DNA of 64,000 nucleotides from Pseudopyrenochaeta lycopersici (taxonomy: Eukaryota; Ascomycota; Dothideomycetes; Pleosporales; Pseudopyrenochaetaceae): the NCBI GenBank assembly GCA_003313425.1, contig NHZP01000003.1, positions 1,922,001 to 1,986,000 on the forward strand, in the 5' to 3' direction. This document shows, piece after piece, positions 55,705 to 64,000 of the stretch (the first letter of the stretch is position 1; each line of letters begins with the position of its first letter). Both the position numbers and the translations under genes were made by a program. Under the pieces are notes generated by a model, which saw only the letters and a list, made by a program, of their open reading frames with translations, was not told the DNA's origin and made no database searches.

Positions 55705-56439
55705 ATGGCTCTTGAGAACACCTGGCATCTCCGTCGCGTCGCGGACAATGCTTCTAAAGCTTGCTGGATCTGTTATAAGCCATCGACGAGCGTGCTAATC
55801 ACTCCTAACAACAAGGTATGACCAGCAAGGCAGAAAAGTCCTTAAGTGCTGAGGTAAAGACAGGATTTCTTTTACATCTGCGTTGGTCACTTGTCTGATC
55901 GGGGATTCTGTCAACCTGATGCGGATGAAGCAGCAGCGGCTGAAGCACGAAAGAAAAAAGAAGAGCTAGACCGAGAGATCGAAGCGGTAAAGAAAGAATA
56001 CGAAGAGAAGCAAAAACTAAAGCGTGAGAAGAAAAAAGGGAAAGATAAGGAGAAGGACAAAGATAAGGATTCCAAGAGTAAGGACGAGGAGGAAGATAAG
56101 CAAGATGAGAAAGCAAAAGATGAGAAAGTATACAGTCCTCATTCAGACCTTCTCGGGCAATATTAACATCTATATAAGATCAAGGAGCTCTCAAAATCCA
56201 AAGAGCAATCTCAGGCCGAGCTTGGCCCTCGCATATATCATCTCAACAAGTAGGTAGCACTCCCAGCTTCGTGTAACCAAACGCTGGCTTCGAACTCTCC
56301 TAGTACTAACCAAGTTATCTACAGGAACTTCTACCAGATGCGCTTGGACAAGTTGCGGAACGCAGAGATTGCTAGACGCAACCGTGAACGACTGAACAAC
56401 CCCGCAAACTTCCCGTCCGTTCCAAGCAGCAATCCCTGA
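55705..56439 (+). CDS. VFA1: Vps4-associated protein 1 (Vfa1, formerly DUF1742)
   Basis: Exons 55705-55815, 55864-56127, 56179-56249 and 56325-56439 give 186 aa. The N-terminal part NTWHLRRVADNASKACWICY … DFFYICVGHLSDRGFC has cysteines at 20, 23, 43 and 53 plus His46, a likely zinc site conserved in the family. A highly charged Lys/Glu/Asp coiled stretch follows (~62-125, KKKEELDREIEAVKKEYEEK then KDKEKDKDKD). The C-terminal helix KNFYQMRLDKLRNAEIARRN ends in NNPANFPSVP. Yeast Vfa1 binds the MIT domain of the ESCRT ATPase Vps4 and stimulates it at endosomes. Start: first ATG of the conserved block; only 215 bp separates it from the divergent TatD gene. The second intron has a weaker donor (GTATAC) but closes the frame. 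Confidence 0.88.
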
Positions 56440-57423
56440 GCCAATCACCCCTTGTCACCATTACTATGGGGTTGGCTTCAAATGTTACACAACTACGACT
56501 ATCTCCCGCACGGGGCTTATTCTCGATTCGCCATTTTCGAGCGGGGAGGACATCTTGGCAGGTGCAATGGCTGGCTGCGGTCAGCCCGCCATCGGTCCCT
56601 ACACAGATGATGCAGTCAGCAACTAGTGGCCGTCATCCATCATCGTTACCGAATGCCATCATGTGGTACGTATCACGCATATCGATCTGTTTTTAGCCAT
56701 GGTCAGACTAAAAATGTCGGCTTTTCGGATGCCTGCTGACGGAGTTACCGTGGAGGATGCATTGCTCGGTAAATCTGTTCCAGTAAGAGTCATCAAGTGT
56801 GATGAGAGTATCCATAGATTGAAATCAATATCCATTTTCAGCCTAAGCGCTTCCACCACTCGCTAATCGATACCATGAACCACGAATCACATTCCTAATT
56901 CGGCAGAAACCCTACCACTGCATGCACGCTGAAGTAGCCTTAGGCAACCATACATTCGTAAGAACGGGACTCTTGGTTATTCTGAACAAGATGAGCGCCT
57001 CCACTTGCACCAGGCTCCTACATTTATTTGACTCCACACTTGACGAGGACCAAAGCTGACATCTCTGAGGCGAACATTAAACTATGGATGGTGTTGCCTC
57101 ACTTGGGTAGATTCTTTGCCCTGTTTACAGTCCTACCAATGTAGCATGACAGATGCGCACATGTACATGTATGAACCAGGATAGATCGCCCCCGGGTGCA
57201 ATGAATGGAAGTGGTATGCCACTAGTATTGTCCATCCCCTCAGCGGCAAGCACGTCACACTTCTCACCGCTCCTAAGGATCGCAAAGTGGGTACAGACAA
57301 TGCAAACATAATGGCCATCAGCACCATTTTGTGCACTTCGGCAAATGACCCTGTTGGCCAAACAACAACTGCATCACGGTACCAAATGCAGGTAACAAGT
57401 CGAAGCACAGGGAACGGCTACGA

Positions 57424-57475
57424 GATATAGTGCAAATGCATCTCAACCAGATATAGTGCAAATGCATCTCAACCA
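57424..57475. repeat. 26-bp tandem duplication
   Basis: Two perfect adjacent copies of a 26-bp unit beginning GATATAGTGCAAATGCATCT. Perfect identity suggests a recent duplication. Confidence 0.92.
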
Positions 57476-57806
57476 ATCCGTAACCTGAACAGTACATTCA
57501 AGTGGGGTCTGCATGGTAGAGTCATTTCTCCCGCTCCACTCATTCCACAATTCAACAACCCTTCCCAATTCAATTATCGCATCCGGAAAGTCGTGCAGCT
57601 TGACGCTGCTCGAATACATCCCCACCTGTACAGGTAACAATCTGACGCGTACATTCGCACGCTCAGCCATGTATCACCCCGAAAATGGTTTTAACACCCT
57701 CATTCGATAACTGCTGCCTGGCTGTAGATCTTAATCGCATTGGCTGGGGGGCATGGGAGCGGACCTCTTGACAACTAAATTCCCTCAGATGTGCATAGTA
57801 TGTGTA

Positions 57807-57841
57807 AGGCTTTCATCAAGGCTTTCATCAAGGCTTTCATA
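57807..57841. repeat. 12-bp tandem repeat, three copies
   Basis: AAGGCTTTCATC repeated three times (the last copy lacks its final C). Confidence 0.92.
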
Positions 57842-58714
57842 AAATGTGCCACAAGTTACTCAAAGAGATGAGGCGAAATTTCAATTATCACTGACGTTTT
57901 CTTGCAGGCAACGGCTTGCCTCTCAGCTCTTTACATATTGTGATGTCTAGGATCAGCCCGTAATTATGTTCAAATGCGGTATTGTAATCCCTTCAAACTT
58001 TTTTAACAATCGTACAGCCATATCCATTGTTGCCACCAACGGCCGATGCATGCCCTGTGATATTTGTCGTCATCAACCTTCCAGCAGCGTCTCACAGATC
58101 GCGCTTGGACATTGATTACCCCACGCATTCTCCAAATCCATGCTTAAGCTATGGCACAGGCCGTCAATCTGCCGAAAGTCTCGTCCGGGGTGCTGACGGG
58201 ATGGTCGGCGAATGATAGTAATCAGGTAAACAGGGAACAGGTGCTTATCAAATATTGTCGGTTTTCCGTCACTGAGGTTCGACTGATAGTCTGCATGAAC
58301 AAGTCGACGCCTGTACTATTAGCTCAAACAGAACCGGATTCAACAGTTGGAGTCCATTGATGGTCTTTAGACTGAAGAGCCAATGAATTTGGAATGTATA
58401 CTACTTCTCGGAATGATCTTGTCTCATTATCTCCGATAGCGACCCGCTCTTCCGCGAAATCATACGCAAAATTATAGTCCCTCTAGGACTCGAATCTTGA
58501 ACATGCATTACCTACTTGTTTTGCAGTTCACGTGTGGAAAGATTGCCAAGAAGACAAACGACTTGTCTCTTAAACCTTCGGCAACAAAGGGTGTCTATGG
58601 GCTTATATGTGGGGCGTAGGACGAAACTTGGACATTCTATGCCATGGCCTCGGGAGGATGTCGCCATCAACGAAGTCACAACGTGGGAAGACTTAACATT
58701 CCTCTAGGAGTACT

Positions 58715-59090
58715 TTGACGAAGATGCCAGTGAGTTTCGACGCAACCTTTGAACTTATCGACAAAGATGACACCGCCTATTTTGGTAAGTTGGATGATTA
58801 TAAACACAGTATCAACTTTGGGCAACTTGTATCTGCACCCGCTCTTATCTCCGATGATAACCTCTTTCCAAAATGGATACCCCTTGATGTGGAACTCATC
58901 AAGGCTCCGCCTAAAACTTACATCAAACGCCACAATTTCTTAACAATGTAGTACAAGCATACAAAGTCCTCGATCTTATCCCTAAATGCTTACTTGGGGA
59001 GCTCAAGAACATGGGGATGCTCTGACAGCGCTCACACCGGGCTGTCAATTTTGGATATCCTCAGATGTGGGTTGAGTCAATTGCACGACT
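58715..59090 (+). pseudogene. Decayed N-terminal fragment of a fungal kinase-like protein
   Basis: An open frame of 78 codons (58715-58951) reads FDATFELIDKDDTAYFGKLD, then NFGQLVSAPALISDDNLFP and PKTYIKRHNF. It resembles the segment before the kinase core in the expanded fungal family of small Ser/Thr kinase-like proteins (a DDLFP … YIKRP pattern, from memory). The frame stops at 58951. A continuation in another frame from ~58946 (VVQAYKVLDLIPKCLLGELK then NMGML, a stop, and QRSHRAVNF) has the position and flavour of the following 'LLxE…ML…PHxNIVxF' helix. One frameshift and one stop therefore seem to separate the pieces, and no catalytic loop follows. It could alternatively be a chance open frame. 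Confidence 0.42.
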
Positions 59091-59720
59091 ATGACTTGTA
59101 CTTCAGCTCCATTTACTATTTTCGGACATGGCTTACGGGAACATTACACCAATACATGATACTCTACAAGATCCAGTAAGCATGATGTAGAGAATTACCA
59201 CAAAGAAGAAGAAATCTTCCACCAATAACTCCATGCCTGATTATAGTTAAGATCTATTATGCTGATGGCGGTATACAAGTCCCATTAAGGAAAATCTACG
59301 AAGCGACGTCTTGCGCTTACTCGAGCCACGGCAATCATCACACCGGCAACAGGGCAAATGAAACAAGCGCGAAGACACTTGTGAGGTTACACGCATAGTC
59401 TCACGCAACTAGCAATATTTCATCAGCGAACGATAATGGAGTGCAGGATCATGATCTCCCCGCCCAAGCCTTTCATCCCAGCAATGATCCCTGGACCCAC
59501 AATCTCGCAACATTGCCTCGACAGGAAGGTAGCTTTACGACAATCCATACAATTCTCATCTGAAACATCATCAAAGGACGTACTCATCAACAATCACCAT
59601 CATCAACATTATAAGCAGTAACAGCATCTTTTTTGCCCCCTTGATCGTCTCGGCATGTCACTCTAACCTGGGTCACACGCGGCACATTCACCATTTCTGG
59701 TCTCGCCCACACTGCCCAGG
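58952..59720. other. Spacer
   Basis: Holds the possible frameshifted tail of the kinase-like fragment (to ~59090); the rest shows nothing recognisable. Confidence 0.45.
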
Positions 59721-60077
59721 TTGCAAAGCACACTACCAACCCGCCCTCTCCGCAGTGGTCGGCGATTACCCCCTCCTAGTGCTCACAATAACGTGGAAGC
59801 CATCGATCTGAAACCAGCCACTTACCTCAAATTCACCGTCTCGAGAACCACATCAAATGTACTCTTGTGGGCCCTTTTCTCTTCAAATGATCCTGCTAGA
59901 CTGCTAGTGCGCGCGCATGCCAAACAAGAAAAGGCTGACAGGTTGGCGGGGAAGGGGCAGGGTAAAGAGAGTCTGACATCAGCGCTAATGAGGGGGTTAC
60001 CGGTCAGTGGCTGGTTTACTAGTAACGAGGCAGTTCGGGAGGCCGTGCGATGCTGGACCCCGTTCAAGAAGTGGTGA
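59721..60077 (+). CDS. Possible small hypothetical protein
   Basis: 118 codons from an ATG. The middle reads YLKFTVSRTTSNVLLWALFS then basic sequence (AKQEKADRLAGKGQGKE), ending AVRCWTPFKKW. No domain recognised. In favour: a single continuous frame in an otherwise stop-rich, AT-leaning region and a plausible residue mix. Against: no conserved motif, no visible promoter or splice structure, and an overlapping minus-strand frame of similar length. It may be a gene fragment or chance. Confidence 0.28.
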   Translation: MQSTLPTRPLRSGRRLPPPSAHNNVEAIDLKPATYLKFTVSRTTSNVLLWALFSSNDPARLLVRAHAKQEKADRLAGKGQGKESLTSALMRGLPVSGWFTSNEAVREAVRCWTPFKKW

Positions 60078-61583
60078 CTGGGGGTTTTCAACGTCTGAGA
60101 ACAGGTATTGAGCAACAAAGTATCGGACGCAGCTCGCTGGTGAGTCAGTCTGGTCGCGTTGGGTATGGGAATGGTGCGTACGGGCTCTGAAGGCAGGACA
60201 ATATTCCTTCGCTTGACGCTGCCTTGATAGGCTAGGCGTGATCGAGGGTATCATATCTGCTTCTCGGTCTTGCATTTCCACCAGGGTGTCTCAATCTTGT
60301 CGTAACCTAGATGTTTGCAAGATCCCTACGCATCCGCGAGTGCTCTTGTATAGAAATATGATACTGCTTATGGGACAACAGCAGGTAATTGGCCAAGTTT
60401 TATTTTGGATCGTCAAGCTGTCCAGAATAGGAAGACCTCGATCAATATCGTGAACGTGGAAATCGGCTGTCAGCATCCGCCCAAATGTTGTGCTACAACC
60501 TTCTCTTGGGACATCTTTACAAGTTACGCCCTATAGCCTAATTCGTAACATTGACTTGCGCGCGCAGGAGACATAAAGCCTCAACCCAAGCGTAAAATGC
60601 GTTACCCCGATGCGAGATAAATTTCCTGCTGACGGTGCACGTGTGTGTCCCCACGCTACACCCTGTCCTATGCACAGGTACCTAGATATGAGATCGTAAT
60701 AACCGGATAAACCATTGCTAATGGGAACTCCATGGCCTGGAGCTGAAGCATGATGTAATCGCATGTGGCTTCCCCAAGTAGCTATGTCTCAGTTATTGTC
60801 GTTGATGTGGGGTGGGATTTAAAGTTGAGACCTAAGAGACGGTGAGGCTGAAAGCTGAACGGTTGGTAGGGCTGAAAGCTGGAGGCTGACTAATAGCTGA
60901 ACAGTTTCAAGGTATTGGCTCATCGGCAAGCAACTGAGGCTTGACGTAGGACTCCTTTTTATATTGGGGTAAGCTGGCAATTGTGACTTTACCATCAATA
61001 GTCTGGGAGTCTGAAAGGCGAGTATCGTCCTGAAGAATGGGCTTGAAAGATCAATGCTACATCTGAACAGACAGTGAGGGACTCGAAAGAATGAATGGGC
61101 AGTTATGATATGTATTATATGACGCAGCCTATGTATAATAGGTCGAGCCCGTTGAAGGTACAGCCTTCGGTAAATGAGCCTTGTCCGGTCCAATCGACGC
61201 CGGCCGATGTGTGAAAACACCCATGAAATGCATCAGATTCATTGTTGTCGACCAACGGAAATCTTTGAACTTTGGAATGAAAGACTCGATGTATGAAATG
61301 GTATGCCTTCATCAAATGTCGTTAGGCCAGGAAACCTAGGCGTGGCCGAGAGTTGAAACAGGAAACACCTGAGAACTTTTCTGGACGAGGAAATATGTGG
61401 ATATCAAATCTTGCGGAAAAAGTCGGTGTGCATCCAGTCAAAGTATGAAGAGATCACTGCCAGAAAGATCGCTCGCCAAAGATTGCAGCGCTAGAAATTT
61501 TGAAGAAAAACCGACATTGCTGGTATCATTCGCCCATCGACAATGCTGAATGCTTCATTTTCTCATGTACCATATCTCTTGCG
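60078..61583. other. Spacer 3' of the C2H2 gene
   Basis: 1.5 kb with no gene recognised. A short degenerate cluster of GCTGAA/AGCTG words lies at ~60845-60905, seen on the minus strand as a CAGC-rich stretch. Confidence 0.5.
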
Positions 61584-63913
61584 TCAAGATTCGTCATGTG
61601 CTTCGTCAATGACACCTGGCTTGGGTGCAAGAGGTCCACTTGCGGGACCCGATATGGAACTTATTGAGCCAACTCGCTCTTGTGGTGGCGGCTCATCTCG
61701 CATGCAGGCGTTCTCTAACATGTTTGTCCACTTGCCACTTGTACCGGCATGACTATGCTTCAAATGCTGTCGGAAGTGGTCTGCACGGAAGAACTTCTTC
61801 GCTTGATTGCATTCCCCGAACTTGTGGACGTGATTCAGATGCTCTGACCGCACATCCCAATCTGCGGGATTAGGAAACTCTTCACCACAATAGCCACAAA
61901 CGTCGGCCGCGGCTGGACGAGTGGGCGACGGGTGAAAAGCCGCACTGACGGCAGCAAGTGTTGCGCATGACCATGAGTGCCGGCGTAAATGGAGAGAATT
62001 TTGGTGGCGCTCGGCCTCATTTTTGTTCTTAAAACGGTTTGGGCAGTATTGACAGGTGTACTGTTTTTCCAGTTCGTGTAGACTGTACCTACGTGTCAGC
62101 TTATGGTCGCTCGACTAAAAGGCGGTGGGGGAAAATCGGATGTCACCTACCGCAACTCCCCTTCGCTGTCAAATTTCTTGGGTTTTTTGGGACAGCATTC
62201 GCAAATGTAGGCACCGGGTATGCGACTAGCAATCGAGTTTTGTCGTGAAAGCAACATACTCTCTGTGGACATCTTACGAATTTGCGCGTGTTCAGTCTCC
62301 GAGAAGCCTCTTTGGTGCTGTGGTCTTGATAAAGAACCACGGGGGCTAGGATCCAGCGACCGGCTAGCTGCATATGGAGACACAGGGCTCAATTCCTTCT
62401 CCCCGAGAGGCGAGAGCGCATTGGGCGAAAGACGCTGATCCCCACCATAACTCGTCATACTACTTGCTGCCGTCGAAAACCCATATGAGGAGCCAATTGA
62501 ACCGGTACGTTGGCCAACAGACCCAGTTGACGATAACGAGCCCGGCGTTGGCTGAAAGCGTGAAGCAGTGCAGTTGCGGTTGACAAGCATCTGCGCCGAG
62601 CGACGGTGATACAAGTCGGTATGACCACTTGTGGTGGGGCGATCCTCGCGCGCGGCTTCCGAAGGAGGTGATGAGGCACGCCTTTTCAGGCCGCCCTTTG
62701 GGCCTAACTGATAGTCCTCTGACTCTGCAGGACTGCGATCGTTGATGTTCAATTCGCGCATTCCATTTTCTTCCATGCCAAAATCGGGATCAGAAAACAT
62801 ACTGTGATCGTAACTGCCGCGATGCTGAGACGGGATCTCGTCTAGGGGTCCTGGAGTACAAATGCTGCCAAACCGTCCTCTGTGGGATTCTGCTGAGGCT
62901 GAGTCGAAGCCTGGGCTACGAAAGCCGTTGTAGCCCGGTGATATGGCACCAGACTGGAGCCACTTTGATGCGGGAGAGTCTAGTGACGAATGCAATCGAT
63001 CAGGTACTGACAATGGCTTTAACTGTCCATTGAGTTTATGTAGGGGGGCGTGTGTGTCCGCGGTGGAGTCTTGGGCGCTGCTAGAGAGAGGTGGTGCAGT
63101 CGTTCTTGTGGGAGTGTTTGGACCGCCAATTTTCGAGAGTAGTTGCTTGTCGTATGCGTGCGACGAACTTTGGAGGGCCTGTTGACCAAGCTGTCGCTCG
63201 CTTGTAAATCTGTGGTTCATTGTCACAGTCAGTCAACGAATACACGAGGCGCGGCGGCAGCTATGCTTCGCCAGGACGCTATTGCCATTTGACGTAAGAA
63301 TACTCCAGTGACACGCAAGGGAGCCCACCAAGTGATCCGCCCAATGCCTGGCACACCAAACACGTTTTGCCACTAAGGCCAAACGTTCTTCTCCAGAAGG
63401 TATGGAGGCACACAATAAAAGATATGGGGTAAGGCCCATGTTAGAAAATTCTTACCTGTGGTTTCCCAGTGATGGGCGAGACTTGACACTGCGGTCCTCG
63501 TCACTGTTGTGTTCCCCGCTATTCTCAGAGCTCATATCGTCGAGAGACCTGGAGATGGAGGGCTCACGGCCGTTGCTGAACAGGTAGTCGGCCGATGGGT
63601 CCCGCGGACGCGGCTGGCTGCTGGCAGATCCACCATACAAGCTCGAGCCAGCTCTGACTGTCGCGAGCCGATTTCCGCCAAAGCCTGTGTCCATTGGGCT
63701 GTTTGTGGCACCCCATTGCCAGCCAGGGTCTTGGCCACTTCGAAGGTCCTCGATGTGGCGTGGAGGAGGCAAGGGCGGCGGGACCTCTTCGCGTGCTCTT
63801 GGTATAGCCATGGCTACGGCCGTGCTTGGAATTGAGGGTCGGCGGTGGTGTGGCAGTGAGTAGCGGTGGGAGTCATATACGCGAATGCTTGGAGTTGAGT
63901 TCGCGGACGACAT
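61584..63913 (-). CDS. C2H2 zinc-finger protein with C-terminal finger cluster (putative transcription factor)
   Basis: Exons 63913-63456, 63209-62151 and 62082-61584 give 671 aa. The N-terminal ~480 residues are disordered Ser/Pro/Arg-rich sequence. The finger cluster follows: CECCPKKPKKFDSEGELRLH (finger 1, completed across intron 2), YTCQYCPNRFKNKNEAERHQ-NSLH (finger 2), a linker with RRHSWSC, VCGYCGEEFP … HLNHVH (finger 3) and GECNQAKKFFRADHFRQHLK-HSH (finger 4). I chose the second of two in-frame acceptors at intron 2 because only it gives the canonical F-x5-L-x2-H spacing of finger 1; the first lies 6 nt upstream and too close to the branch site. After the fingers comes HAGTSGKWTNMLENACM and a Pro/Ser tail. 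Intron 1 is 246 nt, long for this genome. Targets and named orthologue unknown. Confidence 0.85.
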
Positions 63914-64000
63914 GGTCAGGCCTTGGAGGGGGGTCAACGATTACGCCAGGGGCCCGCCACTAACGGGCAGCTGAAGCGTGCCTCGCAGCCCACAGGTGCC
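63914..64000. other. 5' leader at the right edge
   Basis: 87 bases upstream of the C2H2 start. The in-frame extension here begins with TTG rather than ATG, so the start was set at 63913. An upstream leader exon outside the window cannot be excluded. Confidence 0.5.

Larger units (their letters stand above)
56440..58714. other. Gene-poor spacer with short tandem repeats
   Basis: 2.3 kb after VFA1. No gene recognised; it is relatively AT-rich. It contains two small tandem repeats listed separately (57424-57475 and 57807-57841). Confidence 0.5.

Noticed and set aside
1..64000. CRISPR arrays, prokaryotic operons, prophage or intact transposons
   Set aside because: Spliceosomal introns and fungal gene families throughout; no regularly spaced repeats, transposase or reverse transcriptase motifs were seen on either strand.

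Overview
The window reads as nuclear DNA of a filamentous ascomycete, most likely a Dothideomycete of the Pleosporales type. Genes are monocistronic on both strands, introns are mostly 47-90 nt with GTNNGT donors, CTAAC/CTGAC-like branch sites and CAG/TAG acceptors, intergenic spaces are CT-rich, and the gene set is typical of fungi (Sog2, Ecl1, Vfa1, Hal2/Met22, RgsA, a Tag1-like protein). I saw no rRNA, tRNA, CRISPR array or intact transposon. The order-level placement is inference.

Layout. 0.6-6.3 kb: Dot5-type peroxiredoxin, retromer subunit VPS29 and 3'(2'),5'-bisphosphate nucleotidase. 6.3-14.9 kb: mostly empty, holding only a small Ecl1-family gene. 14.9-30.3 kb: a repeat-bearing, TPX2-like lysine-rich protein, alanine-glyoxylate aminotransferase, two homologous 8-cysteine single-pass membrane proteins lying tail to tail, mitochondrial glycerol-3-phosphate dehydrogenase, and a RUS1 (DUF647) protein with microexons. 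30.3-41.5 kb: sparse, with an RgsA-type RGS gene and an unknown basic-tailed protein. 41.5-56.4 kb: a dense block of Sog2, a Tag1-like vacuolar protein, ornithine carbamoyltransferase, Afg1-like ATPase, TRAPPC2L/Tca17, complex I PSST subunit, TatD nuclease and Vfa1. 56.4-61.6 kb: nearly empty, with short tandem repeats and a decayed kinase-like fragment. 61.6-63.9 kb: a multi-finger C2H2 protein.

How the genes relate. The genes are housekeeping and signalling functions rather than one pathway. Themes are mitochondria (glycerol-3-phosphate dehydrogenase, OTC, Afg1, PSST, perhaps the aminotransferase and TatD), endosome/vacuole traffic (VPS29, Vfa1, Tca17, Tag1-like) and morphogenesis signalling (Sog2, RgsA). 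Exon structures were rebuilt by hand from reading frame, splice sites and family conservation. Every multi-exon model given here closes in frame.

The least-explained elements are the paired 8-cysteine membrane proteins without signal peptides, the fungal TPX2-like repeat protein, and microexons of 15, 13 and 6 nt.
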